Below are positions 42,133-53,364 of a stretch of DNA of 64,000 nucleotides, one piece after another (within the stretch, counting starts at the first letter, position 1; each line of letters begins with the position of its first letter). A program made the position numbers and the translations under genes. A model generated the notes under the pieces. The model was not told the origin of the DNA and did no database searches. It saw only the letters and a program-made list of their open reading frames with translations. Source of the DNA: Gracilariopsis chorda (taxonomy: Eukaryota > Rhodophyta > Florideophyceae > Gracilariales > Gracilariaceae); assembly GCA_003194525.1 (NCBI GenBank), contig NBIV01000182.1, positions 62,001 through 126,000 of the forward strand, read 5' to 3'.

Positions 42133-44003
42133 TCACTCACCACCATCGTCTGGGGCGTAACCACCCACAAGGCGGTAAGCCAACGCGTCCGCCATGGCGG
42201 TGACATCCCCCGATACATGGGCAGCGCTTAGACCGGCACTCCGGAGAAAACGTGCGATGATCTCGTTTTCATTCGCCGTCACCCCGCTGGGGATAGAAGG
42301 TCCGGCACTCTCCGCCCAAGGGTCAGCAGCCGGCTCGGCCGAAGGTACCCCCTCTGGGGAAGCTTCCGCGCTAGCGCCGGTTTGCTCTACGTCCATCACC
42401 CCGGGTTCTTCGGGTTCGGTATCGACCATTGGGTCATCCTCGCCGTATGCGCAGTAGTAGTCGTCGGAATTGACGTACCCCACTGGGTGGTCTCCGGCAC
42501 ATGCCGGGGCGCATCGCGAAGCTGGCGCGTCTCCTCAGAGGAAATCTCCCGGAACTCCCAGGGGTCAAAGCAGATAAAATCCCCCGCAAGGGCGGTGTTT
42601 CTACCCAGTCCCGGATCACCGGTGTTACCGTTGCCGCCGTCCAGACGACCGCTTTGCTCCAGCGTGACCTCACTCCAGCTATCGCTGTCGATGTACCCAA
42701 GTAATTAGAGGACCTCTTCATTGTTGGCCTGGCCCCCAAGGGGGATGCAAAGATCCAAATTGCGGATTGCTGCCCGCACACGCGTTGGAAGGAACCAGAG
42801 ACGATACTGGTTGTACGCCTCGTTGAGGATATAAGCCGCAGTGCGGGCCGCCCAATCCGTAAACAATATGGACCACAACCCCGACCGGGGATCCTGCATG
42901 AGCAGCGAACCGAGGTACGTAAGTACCGGCGGGAGTTCTATGTAGCACCCCCGGCAGGCTTCATGGAAGCGCCACCACTCGGTGAGTGCTAGATACCGAC
43001 CTAGTCGGTGAGGCGGCGCAATCTGCTCTATCTCCACGTTCTGGTACGGGATAAAATACCCGAATCGGGATCACTAACACCACTCATAGCGGAGGAAGTT
43101 TTGGAGAAAGTTGGACCGGTATTGCCGGGGAAGATACCTGAACTCCGCACGAATAATCGGTCGCTCCCAATAAAGGGCTTCTTGCCGCGGTGCGGGGAAA
43201 TTCCTCCAACCGATTGTTCCGAGGCGGAACAGGTTCTCGCCGTACCCAATCTCCCCGCGAGTGCGGAAGTGGCTAACGTGGCAGCCAAACTCCGGCGGGA
43301 CCGGTACATCGAACGGATCCCGGCTTTGCCGTTGGTATGCCATGCGCGTCAACGCGTTCTGCGCCGCAGCGGCGGTCTCGCCCAAATTCCTTCGGAGGTG
43401 GTGACATGGAATCGCAATCCGGTGACGCCAATCCCACGATGTGGTGACTGCTCTGGGCAGATCCCCCGGAAGGGTGTCTGAGCCATCCGCATAAGCGGTG
43501 ACCAATCCCTCATTGAGGACAGCGACCTGGTGAAACCACTGGGCAAGGCGCAGGCGCAACGCATGATTCCGATTCATCGGGTTGAGCCCCACCAGGTGTT
43601 GTAAGTTGGCCACCGGAGGGGTTCCGGAGGATCCCACCGAAGGTGGTAGTGCGAAGAGATGGTCGGCTGCAGCAGCCACATTTCCCGGTTGTACCGGAGG
43701 TTGAACGTCCTGAGGCAGGAAAACTGACCGGAAACCGGTGGTGTATCGCCCGAGAGACCTCGGAGGTTGGCTGTTGTTGTTTATGTTGTTGTCGTTGTTC
43801 ATTTCTCCCTCTTCGAGGGTGGTTGTTGTTGTTTGTCGGAGTGCACTCGGTGACGAGGAAGTGCGGAGGCGAGGAGAGGAAATAACAGCTGCAGTAGCAG
43901 GGAGTGGTGACTCTGGTGCAGAGGGATCTAGCGGAGAACCGGAGACGGCGCACGCACTTTTATCACCCATTTTCGTCTGGGAATCCTCCGCGTCCGCGGT
44001 CAT
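42133..44003 (-). pseudogene. Element A antisense ORF (about 600 codons), broken
   Basis: Minus strand, convergent to pol. It has an ATG at 44003, only 22 bases inside the 3' LTR, and reads 309 residues to a TAG at 43074 (YEW then stop where B has further codons). It resumes in frame-corrected text at 43037-42705 (LGRYLALTEWWRFHEACRGC, AAYILNEAYNQYR, NLDLCIPLGGQANNEEVL) and 42483-42133 (acidic, ending GGYAPDDGGE). The start is Thr/Ser-rich with an Asn run. The centre is Arg/Trp/Tyr-rich (TSWDWRHRIAIPCHHLRRNL, RAEFRYLPRQYRSNFLQNF). I recognise no family. Copy B has the same protein text, so the ORF belongs to the element. Function unknown; a transcript would have to start in the 3' LTR, on the opposite strand. 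Confidence 0.75.
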
Positions 44004-44025
44004 TTTCCCGTCTTAGGGGGGGATA

Positions 44026-44856
44026 TGAAGTGAAACGCGCTCAGGGAGGGATTCTTGGTACTTGAATGCTTTCCCGATATTATCGGTTGTGTAGTTTGTA
44101 TATGAACTACGCCCCACAATGGTGGATATGGACACGTGGGACACGGTTTTGGGTCAATTGGCGGCTGGCCACAGTAGTGGATGTTGCCACCGAATGTGGA
44201 GTATTTTAGTTAATTTTATTTATTATTTCACACCCATTTCTGGGAAGCTAGTACTTAGTGCGACGGCGCACTGCCGTCGCAGCAATAAACCTTCCCCAAC
44301 AAGGGACCACACCCTGGGGAAATGGCTCTAGTTGTTGCCGCTTCCGTGCGTTCTCAACTTCTCCTTGGAGGGAAACGCCGTGAACCACGGGACCTCTAAC
44401 CCCCTTGCACACCTAAAGAGACCCATCCTTGGGAGTATAATTGTTCCAATCACATTGGTCTTGCGCCCTGTATAGGGAGTCCTGTCCACCGGCATTGCCG
44501 TATTTGTTTGTCGCTCTCGCGACTCACCCTCGCCCATTCTTCCTCCTTTCCCTTCTCTCTTCCTCCTTTCCCCCTTTCAGGGTACTACATCCCGCTACCC
44601 GCGGTCCTCGTGTGCGCATCCGTCCACAAACCCCCACTTACGTGGAAACATACCTCTACTGAGGATCACACTCCGCTCACGCGGATACCGATTCTTCGCC
44701 TTCACCTCCCTGCGCAAGTCGCGACAGGTGTCCCTGGTCTTACAAACCAGCTTCGCCGTCACACCCCTGGGTGGGCTCTACCCAACTTGGTTCACCTTGT
44801 GAGAGGAAGATCCCGAACGTCTTTCGGTTTTTTCCCCTTTGGGGCATTGCATCACA
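44026..44856 (+). repeat. Element A 3' LTR (831 bp)
   Basis: See the 5' LTR. Preceded by TTAGGGGGGGA, the polypurine tract. Confidence 0.92.
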
Positions 44857-44861
44857 TTGCT
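44857..44861. repeat. TSD of element A, right copy (TTGCT)
   Basis: Matches 33634-33638. Confidence 0.85.
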
Positions 44862-45999
44862 AACGGAAACAGAAGTGGTCTGGCCCGAATTGGCTTGGAG
44901 GCCACCGAATTCGGCCTCTTATAGACAATGGGTCTACATGAATACCCTCTAGTTCAGCATACTAGGTCTAGTGAATAACTCATAATAAACTGTCACGGGA
45001 CACGTTCCTGCCATGAAAACCCAGCTTGGCAAAGACATTGTCTATCTTAAGTTATCTTCTGTCTATAATACCCTTCGATGTCTCTGTTCAGATTCAATAC
45101 TCTTGCTCCAGCAACCACATGATATTACAGATAGTTGGAACCTCTATGATTCCCAAGATGACAGACGGTTCTAGTTCGTCATATTATTTCGTTCCATACT
45201 AGACGTTCATTGATATGGTGGTTGAGGAGTCCGAGGATATGTAAACCCGTCATGCCGGCAACTACTGCACAAGATGCTAGCGATGGAATACCTTCCAGCA
45301 TCAGGGGGTTTGGTTGGTGCAACGATTTACTAGTGGAGGTGGAGGACATACTGCGTCCCATATCTGAAAATGAGACCACGATGGAAATTTGGTATGCCAA
45401 GGTCAAGGGTATTATCACACAGGCACCCGCTTTATATGTGGGCGAATGGCCTGTTATTTGCTGCAAACTATTGCGGCTTGAATATCGTTGCTCTGCTTCT
45501 ACCTTTAGTCGGTACCCGTCTAGACAAGTAAATATATTCCTTGCTTTGTTTCAAAATAGTATTCTCTGTGGCGGTACAGGGCCCACTGGGGTACGGTTTG
45601 GGACTCAGGCGGAGTGCAGCGACCTGGCTCGCGCAACGAGACGCTGCAAAAGGCAGTGTCCACGCTGAAGGGTAGTAACCGCTGTTTGGAGCATGGGCTG
45701 CTCAAAGGGAGGCAGTCTGTTGCTTTTAGTCACATTAATTGCAGCATGAATGAGCGGAATCGGGAGTGGGGAGGAAGGACGAAGAGCCAGCCTTCGAGCT
45801 GCCGCATTCGAGGGACGGAGAATGTCGCTCTCTTCCGCGGGGGCGCTTGGTGGTTGTGGGTGCTTTTTTTTTGGTGGAAGTAGGGGAGAAAAGGTGCCTC
45901 TGAAATGCGATTAGATCTCAAACAGACTGCCCCTCTCGCCTATATCTTCTAAGGCCAAAATATGGGGGGAAAACCCCTGACAGACACCTTGTGGTTACG
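44862..45999. other. Unrecognised, possibly decayed coding sequence
   Basis: Plus frames at 45210-45668 (hydrophobic and Cys-rich in places) and 45614-45883 have no family resemblance, and stops interrupt any longer reading. No repeat or terminal structure was seen. Confidence 0.35.
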
Positions 46000-46740
46000 G
46001 ATAACACTCCTCCACAGTAAGACCCTCAGCTGGGCCTTGCTCAATACCCGAGGGTGCACCATAAATTTTCCCCGTGGTATGTACCCAATGGGTACCAGGA
46101 ACAGTGCGACTAATAGGTAGCGGGGCAGTAACCCCCGAAAAAAATGTTGGAGCAGCGTGGTACACAACAACAACAGTGGGGGGTGCACTGGGTGCCGGGA
46201 AAGGAACTGCAATGAAAACATTACCAACAGCACCTTGCCCACCAGAGGTAGGCAACGGAACATCAAAGGCTTCGAGAAGTGGATCAATAATGGCGGAGGC
46301 GGAGTGGAAGAGAATTGAGAGTTCAACAAACGGTTGGGTGAGCGAACGGTAAAGCTTTGCTTTGAAAGTGCTGTGCAAAGTGCCAAGCTGGATCAAAGTG
46401 GTGACATATTCAACTATGCTGACGTCAGCATGCAGAGGAATCTAAGCTTCTCGAAGGGCCAGAGCTTCCTGCAGGGAACGAGGACCGAAAAAGTTGAGGC
46501 AAATCAAGCTCATGATTTGAATACGCATGACGACTCCAGTCACGAAGAAAGCTATCATGAGTTTCCCAAAAAGGTTGACCAGGAGCAATGAAGAGAGCGT
46601 TTAGTGTTAAATGTAGAGATCGGGGTATGACGACCCAGAGTGCGCATAGTAGCAGGTTTACCACCATCCAGGGTCTCGACCACATGGGCGTAGGGAGTAA
46701 CCCTCACAAGCGTTCAATTTGGCAGAGAATCTGTGCCTGA
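46000..46740 (-). pseudogene. Unrecognised protein relic
   Basis: Minus-strand text reads like protein across frame changes: VRVTPYAHVVETLDGG (about 46700), a hydrophobic segment (LLLVNLFGKLMIAFFVTGVV, about 46590-46540), GPRSLQEALALREA and a stop (about 46450), then IVEYVTTLIQLGTLHSTFKA and PFVELSILFHSASAIIDPLL, ending in a Pro/Gly-rich tail (stop at about 45995). It may be a membrane protein or a retroelement Gag; I cannot decide. Confidence 0.35.
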
Positions 46741-46815
46741 AAAAGGCCAAAATTTATGGAAAGACGCACATATTTGAACAAGTGTTTAAGAATTAAACAC
46801 GCGCTGGTCACCAAC

Positions 46816-46831
46816 GGCTTAATTTAGCAGA
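46816..46831. repeat. Possible subterminal inverted repeat of the pogo-like relic, left
   Basis: GGCTTAATTTAGCAGA matches, inverted, 48877-48892 with one mismatch in 16. The right side has a second related word further out (about 48895-48910). The true ends and TA duplications were not identified. Confidence 0.4.
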
Positions 46832-47136
46832 CGGGAAAGCTGCAACACTATCCTCGCTAACGGAAGTGATGCATAGCAAGCAATCCCGAAGTGGCTTCGT
46901 TCTGCGTGGTCGATTCGGTGCCCGCCTTTGGGACTTTCATGGCTTTTTTCGGCCAGAATGCAATACATTTGTCTTCAAAATCTACAAAATTATGCGCTGG
47001 AGCCAACTGCAGAAATTTTTTTTCTATCCAACTGACCTACATTTTCTTTGAATGGACCAAGATTCTCTTCGTTCTTCCCACTATTCTCTTGGTTTTCTCC
47101 AGTCCGAACCGACGCAGATCCCATTGCATCAATGGC

Positions 47137-48810
47137 CTACATAGTGGCGTTAGGTGTCGCAATAATACCATTCGTGAGTCTCAGAGCAGGAGCACCGCCC
47201 GGTTTGGCGCCAGGCCTTGCTTTGTTTGGCGTCATGGCAGGCTCCAGAAGCCATATAGCACAATTCGCAGAGGAATTTGGTTGCATTACATTCTTTACTT
47301 GACGGAGAAATTCACTGGAATCTCTCACCGTCCGAGCTATTTTACGCACTCTCTGTGAAATGATGTTGTCGCCAAATCGGGGACTTCCTGTGGCCAGAAG
47401 GTCAAACTTCGTGTTTGCGTTTGGTTTTGGAGTTGAAGTTGTGGCAAAACTCATGATCTTTTCCGTATCTAAGGGGTATAATCTACAGTTATAAAAGCTT
47501 TTCACAGCAAGAGGCGCATCTAAAGAGCTATATGCAGCAGCAGCCAGTTTCATTTTCACAAACAAGCTCACATCAAGGTACGCACCAGTATACAGGAACA
47601 CATCCAATGCATTTTTGACTTCTTCTTTGAACATTTTCTTTATGCGATCGTCACAGGGTCGGAGAAAGTGAGAAGTATTGCCAGGGAGTGGAATCACTTC
47701 AATGTTTTTGGCAGGCGCAGCATCGATCCACCCCAATCCCTTGCGTGAACTATGGCCATCAATATACAGAAGAATCTTTTCTTCGTGCGGAACAAACTTG
47801 CTTGCAAAAGAGTTGAAGTGGATAGCTAGATTTGAAAGTAAGTCCTTGGTGATCGATCCTTTGGGGGTGCACGCGATTGTAGTGCTTTTGGGAAGGCAAT
47901 ATTCTTCGCCTAGCCATTAGTAATCTGATGGCAGCTTTCCGTTTACATTTTATGGTACCGGTTTCATCCACTTTTTCACTGGCTTCTTCCCTTATGCAAT
48001 GAAAAACATTAGTGCCATGTGTCCTGCAGCACAACTTATTATAACGGACGTAAGATAAATTCCCAACGTCTTTTATTTTCATTCGCAGGCCGCCGTTTTT
48101 CCGATTAGCCACACTAAATGCGCTATAGCGATGTCCGTATGAGACCAATATAGCTGTCTCATCAAGGTTCCAGATTTTTCACGGATCTGTAAAGATGCCT
48201 GGCATCTCTCGTTTGACGTTATTTATCACTTCAACTAAAGTCTGGAAATGTTCTTTGTTTTGCTCGTTAATAGTTTTCAATACTACGTTTTCCGTCCTGC
48301 GCATTTTCAGTGGGCGGTTTTATGCCTTAGACGAGCGCAGAGCCCACATGTACGGCAATTTATTTTTGAAAGTCTCACGACCATCCTTAGCAACTTGCAC
48401 CATCATGGAGCGCATTTCATGCTCCCCGATGGTGAAAGCTCGTTCAGACGCAAAAATCATGGGTTATACTATCATATTCTCTTCTGAGGAATTCAGAACT
48501 GGTTTGCGTCCCGCGCAGTGCTTTGCTGGGGTGAGAAGCGCGTAGAGTGCCTGGTTTTGGCTTTCCATTATTGCTTTTCTGATGCTATAGATAGTGAGGT
48601 TGGTAATTGACGTTGCTGTGGAAACATCTGCTACAGTATGGTCCTGTCTGATTAAGTTTGCTGCTTCACGGCTGCATCACTGCAAATCCTCTCGCCGTAT
48701 GTGGTCGGCCTCTATTTTGGCCATCTCGCGTCGCATTGATAGGGTAATGGTGTGTGTGGTGTCTTGGAACGCTACGAAAGTTCTCGAGGGGTGAAGCAAA
48801 ACTACCGCGG
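47137..48810 (-). pseudogene. pogo/Tigger-like DDE transposase, decayed
   Basis: Minus-strand text in family order: an N-terminal helix-turn-helix region (REAANLIRQDHTVADVSTAT, then CAGRKPVLNSSEENMIV); ERAFTIGEHEMRSMMVQVAK and KLPYMWAL; IWNLDETAILVSYGHR (first catalytic Asp, about 48165); ILLYIDGHSSRKGLG (second Asp, about 47760); and VIPLPGNTSHFLRPCDD (third acidic position, about 47680). A C-terminal tail follows (KSFYNCRLYPLDTEKI). Stops at about 48475, 48335 and 48180 and frame changes at about 47950-47760 make it non-functional. The three acids are still readable. It belongs to the Tc1/mariner-superfamily pogo group (DDE_1), which inserts at TA. Confidence 0.8.
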
Positions 48811-48876
48811 CGGGTTTGGGAGCCTGTCTGTGAGTTGTTTATGAGCTACACGCAACCGACCAAATCTGGAGAGGGC

Positions 48877-48892
48877 TCTGCCAAATTAAGCC
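48877..48892. repeat. Possible subterminal inverted repeat of the pogo-like relic, right
   Basis: Inverted partner of 46816-46831, 15 of 16 bases. It frames the transposase relic. Confidence 0.4.
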
Positions 48893-51100
48893 CTTTGCTA
48901 AGTTGAGCCCTTTTGCGGGTTCTCATTATCCGTAGTCGTATCACCAGGAAGATGTCTTTTATCGCGTGAAGTGACCTTACAGGTTTCTTAATCCTACCCT
49001 TTCCAACACTGGCCATCGCGCCACGAATGGTTTTCAGACGCATCGGAATAGGCCTCCAACTGCTCCGTGGTATGCAAAGTATTCATAACAATGTCCGAAA
49101 TGCCAAGGGGGCAAATGAGCATGATAAAACAAATTTGAAAACGGAAAAGAAGACCATGAGGGGAGAACCCATGGGTATAGATGACCATCTCCGGACATCG
49201 GCAGTTCCAATCGATACCAAACCGGGCAGCTTCCAAAGCACTTATGGCCACAGGATGGCCCACTTGCACACCACGACGGATCAAACGGTGTGATACCAAG
49301 CACTACCATCACAGGTTTGGCTGCCGAGATAAGCGAGTACGGGCGGAGTAGGAAAACAAAGCCATTGGGCGAACTCATACAGGTGCCATTGTTTGGGTGG
49401 TTGAGTATACCATTTGATGCGGTTTTCCGTACTCTGGGAGAAATATTTTAGTGGTATGAAGGCGTTGCGTGACGGGGAATAAACTCTTGCGATGTCGTAT
49501 CAGGCAGCATCCTAGTCCGACCTGGAATGGTCGACCCAATGTATCTTGTCATAAGGACTCGCGAATGCCACGAGATAAGTATCAGAGATGAGCACCCCCG
49601 ATGGCAGGTCGGCTTTTTGGGTAGTCTCAACCAGGTGACGGAAATATAACAGTTCACCATCGCACTGTAAGAGTAGGCTCTTACCAAAACAAAACTGACT
49701 TTACAAACTGGAGGCTGGTCTCCTCGAATGACTTGGACTGGTTCCACGTCATTCGACTCTTATACTGAAGGAGACGTCCGTTCATGGCTGTTTGATTCGA
49801 ATTCAAACAGCCACAACCTCTCCACTACTACAATACGGGTACGAACGGTTGCGATGCAATGCTTGTATTACACGCACCACAAATTAACTAAACTGATGGG
49901 AGCCGTATCGGAGATGCAATACCTGGAGGGTGCATAATAGCCACGTTTTTAGAGATAACTGTGACGAGCTGGAAAGTGACAGCATTCCGTACTTCTCTTC
50001 GAAAGGGGCCTGCGGCCAGCTGTTGACCATACACCGGCGCCATGGTGCGTACTATGTGAAATTGGGCTACTCCTATGCATGATAAACCGGCTTCGTTACT
50101 GGTATGGGCCATTAAGTAGCCATTAGTAGGTCCTTCCGTAAATAAGATGCGGAAAGTCCAAATCGTCCTGGCTCTGCCTTTTCTGCCGCTGTCAGAGTGT
50201 TGAAGTTTGCATCGTACGCTACAACACCAGTGGGATATACGCAGTGCGCTGTATTCTGAACGGCACTATCCTGTGAAGAAGAGGTGAGCGGTACCCAAAC
50301 AGTCTGGCTGAGCCCATGACGGCTTCGTCGCAACCGAGAACCCTTCATGGGATCAGTGGTACTTCTGCTGACTCTCCGGTCAAAGCCGTGAATGCTTCGA
50401 GAACCTGGAGCTGAATTGGTGATACGGGAACCAGAAGGATGACGATCATCTTCCGGGCGTGAGCGTAAGTATTCGATGGGAACTAATGTGGTCGTGGTTG
50501 CCGTAGCCACAATGTGTGCTTCTTTTTCGTACTCGTTGGAGACAACACAATAAAACTGCAATTTAAATCTCAACCCAACGCTCATCTCCGTGATGTAGCT
50601 CACCAGATGGTATTCTTATCACTCATCATCCCCACTGAATGTGGTCACACGTTGGCCACCATTGGTAGCCGAAGCTGCAACACCATTAAGGTGACGGCTG
50701 TCGACAATGGAAGTTAAAAGGGTCGCGGAGAAATAAAGGGTAGGACAGACACGCTGACAGATGGAGTTAAAGCTGTCGCCCACTTTGAGACGCCCGGGGA
50801 CGGTTTTTATGCAGCCTTTGTCAGTTCGCAACGGCAGCGTGACAGGCATTCCTTGAAGAAATATCTGACGTTTTACGAATAGGTACTAGCACCGATAACG
50901 GACATGAAGCTTCACCTCGATAAACATGGAACCGGCGTGATCTGTGGATTAAATAATTGAGCACGGCGCTCCTCCGCATTGTTGTATCGCTCAGAGATCG
51001 TAATAACCGATAGGAGAAAGGTGTGTAGTGTAGAAGGAGAGGCTGCAAGGCGCTTGCCCCAGACACTTCGCATCGTGGACGACGTGTGTAGGCACGTACC
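48893..51100 (-). other. Decayed, unrecognised coding-like sequence
   Basis: Minus-strand frames at 48994-49378, 49448-49747, 50112-50603, 50619-50849 and 50821-51066 look protein-like in pieces (for example RLIRRGVQVGHPVAISALEA, TSSSQDSAVQNTAHCVYPTG, RSLSDTTMRRSAVLNYLIHR) and could be parts of one or two ancient genes. I know of no match, and the frames do not join without many corrections. Confidence 0.3.
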
Positions 51101-52515
51101 GGGAAGGGGTAGTTAATTTCTTGTTTACAGTATTCCCATCTAGGTATTCATTGCTGGAGACGTGCCACTAGATTGCAACTTAAAAGATGGCACACATGTC
51201 GCATGTGCATTCAGGTTGATCCTAATTATCCTTTAGTTGAGTTAGAGGTTCTAACCTCATCCCGAGAAATGTCATGTACACTTTGAATTATTGCTATATA
51301 TCTTGGTTTCTACAGTCGACCACTTCGTTAACTCAGGAAAACATAGGCCTTACAGTCCATTAGGCGCATTGGAATTAAAACTACATAGTACTTACTCCTA
51401 GCTAGTCGAATATCTAACAACCAGAGTAGTTAAGTACTGCTACTTACCAATCGGTTGCTAATCTACCACTTCGATGTTGAGATCTTGCGGCGCTCTATGT
51501 AAAAGCATTAAAGCAAGTTTTCCTGCTCGTATAAGACAATATCATAGTTGTACAACACCTTGGAGTGCCACCTAGTGTTTATCGGACCGCTGACCTCATA
51601 TGAGGTCAAAACAATCAACTTTACATTTAATTTTAGTTATTTTGATCGGATGTTTTGCCTTTTGTAGTCTGCATAAGTTATGCAACATGTTTTTGTATAG
51701 CAAAAATTCTAAGCTTCTGTTGTTTATGCTATGTGAGAAGCAGAAACATAAGACAACCAGATGGTTTCAAAGAGATGTGCTTGTAAAATTTGACTAATTT
51801 ACTACAGAGCTTCAGAAAACCGGCTTTTTGATATCAAAAACGTACTTCTGATTCAAAAACACCGTTCCTGACACGAGTATGAAAGGTTCAAAACCTTCAA
51901 AAAATAATCATTTGGCTACATTACATCCGGGCGGATAGACAATAGTCTTCAACAAAGGCGGCTAGCATGTAGAAACAGTCATGTAGCCAATAAGGTTTGA
52001 GCTTTGCCACTGCTGCTGTTGCGTCTGAATTTTGTATTGCCAAGAAGCCTCTGGGTCACAGTAGATTTTCCGTGCGCTGAAAAGGGCATGCAATTGGATT
52101 TCTGGCGCAACGTCTATAGCCGATAGATGCATGCAAGAATTACTAAATATCCAAATTTGGTGTTCAAATAAACGGCTCGGAAATTGGAATCCATATCAGT
52201 GCCAAAAATATTGGCGGCATATATTCTACCGAAACGCCCGTCTTCAGTACATAATTGTTCATAAACCACAGTGTACACCAGCCCTTGTAGAGCATTCAGT
52301 TGTTTCAAGACGTTTGAGGTAATGGCTTGAAGTTCTAATGTCCCCGCCACCGATAACGTTCCGTGCTCTCCGTCCGTTAAACCTGCACTTAATAGAATGT
52401 CGTCTAACTCACCTCTTGCCCAACCCACTCGCAAAAGCAGTCCAAAGAAAGCTGCCAAGGTAGGAAAAGGTCGGACAGGTGTACCTAGCTACAACAAAAA
52501 TTGGGGTAACAGTCT
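51101..52515. other. AT-rich flank with a Helitron-like module fragment
   Basis: 51100-51980 is AT-rich with nothing recognised. 51985-52130 resembles the Helitron-like modules (CCAATAAGGTTTGAGCTTTG, a CTG run, a GCGCTGAA and TGGCGCAACG pair) but is decayed. A minus ORF at 52114-52458 (LLSAGLTDGEHGTLSVAGTL) ends close to element B and has no recognised family; an upstream stop at about 52490 argues against it being a gene cut by the insertion. Confidence 0.45.
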
Positions 52516-53342
52516 TGTTGTGCAATGCTCCAAAGGGGAAAAACACCGAAAGACGTTCCGGATCTTCCTTCCACGAGGTGAACCCAGTTGGGTAGAGCCC
52601 TCCCAGAGGTGTCACGGCGAAGCCGGTTTGTAAGACCAAGGACACCTGTCGTGCCTCGCGCAGGGAGGTGAAGGCGAAGAATCGGTATCCGCGTGTGCGT
52701 GGTGTGATCCCCAGTAGAGGTATGTTTCCACGTAAGTGGGGGTGTGTGAGCGGATGCGCACACGAGGGCCATGGATAGCGGGAGGTGCTACCCTAAAATG
52801 GGGGAAAAGGAAGGGCGAAGAGGAGGAAGAGAGGACGAAGTGAGTCGCAAGAGGGACGAACAGATACGGCAATGTCGGTAGAAAGGACTCCCTATACAGG
52901 GCGAAACACCAATATGATTGGAACAATTATACTCCCAAGGATGGGCTTCTTTAGATGTGCAAGGGGGTTAGATGTCCCGTGGTTTACGGCGTTTCCCTCC
53001 AAGGAGGAGTAGAGCACGCGCGCAAGCGGCAACAACTAGAGCCAATTCCCCAGGTTGGGGTCCCTTGTTGGGGAAGGTTTACTGGTGCGACGGCAGTGCG
53101 CCGTCGCACTAAGTACTAGCTTCCCAGAAATGGGTGTGAAAATAATAAATAATATTAACCAAAATACTCCACATTTCGTGGCAACATCCACTACTGTGGC
53201 CAACCGCCAATTGACCCAAAACCGTGTCCCACGTGTCCATATCCACCATTGTGGGGCGTAGTTCAAGCACACACTACACAACCGATAATATCGGGAAAAC
53301 GATCAAGTACCCAGAATCCCTCCCTGAGGGCGTTGCATTTCA
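52516..53342 (-). repeat. Element B 3' LTR (827 bp)
   Basis: Ends TGTTGTGCAATG (plus strand left) and GCATTTCA (right); aligns with 63269-64000 and with both LTRs of element A. Confidence 0.9.
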
Positions 53343-53364
53343 TATCCCCCCCTAAGACAGAGAA

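Larger units (their letters stand above)
33639..44856 (+). mobile_element. Element A: 11.2-kb chromodomain Ty3/Gypsy retrotransposon with antisense ORF, decayed
   Basis: LTRs at 33639-34471 and 44026-44856 both start TGAAGTG and end with TTGCA(C/T)CACA, with five-base duplications outside. Order on plus: LTR, tRNA primer site, gag, pol in the -1 frame with a long linker and a chromodomain, then a convergent antisense ORF, a polypurine run (44014-44023) and the LTR. The two LTRs differ at many positions and coding frames carry several stops and frameshifts, so insertion is old. Element B is a sister copy. Confidence 0.93.

Noticed and set aside
52114-52458. A host gene cut in two by element B
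   Set aside because: A stop codon lies between the ORF and the LTR in the same frame, so there is no evidence that the frame ever crossed the insertion point.
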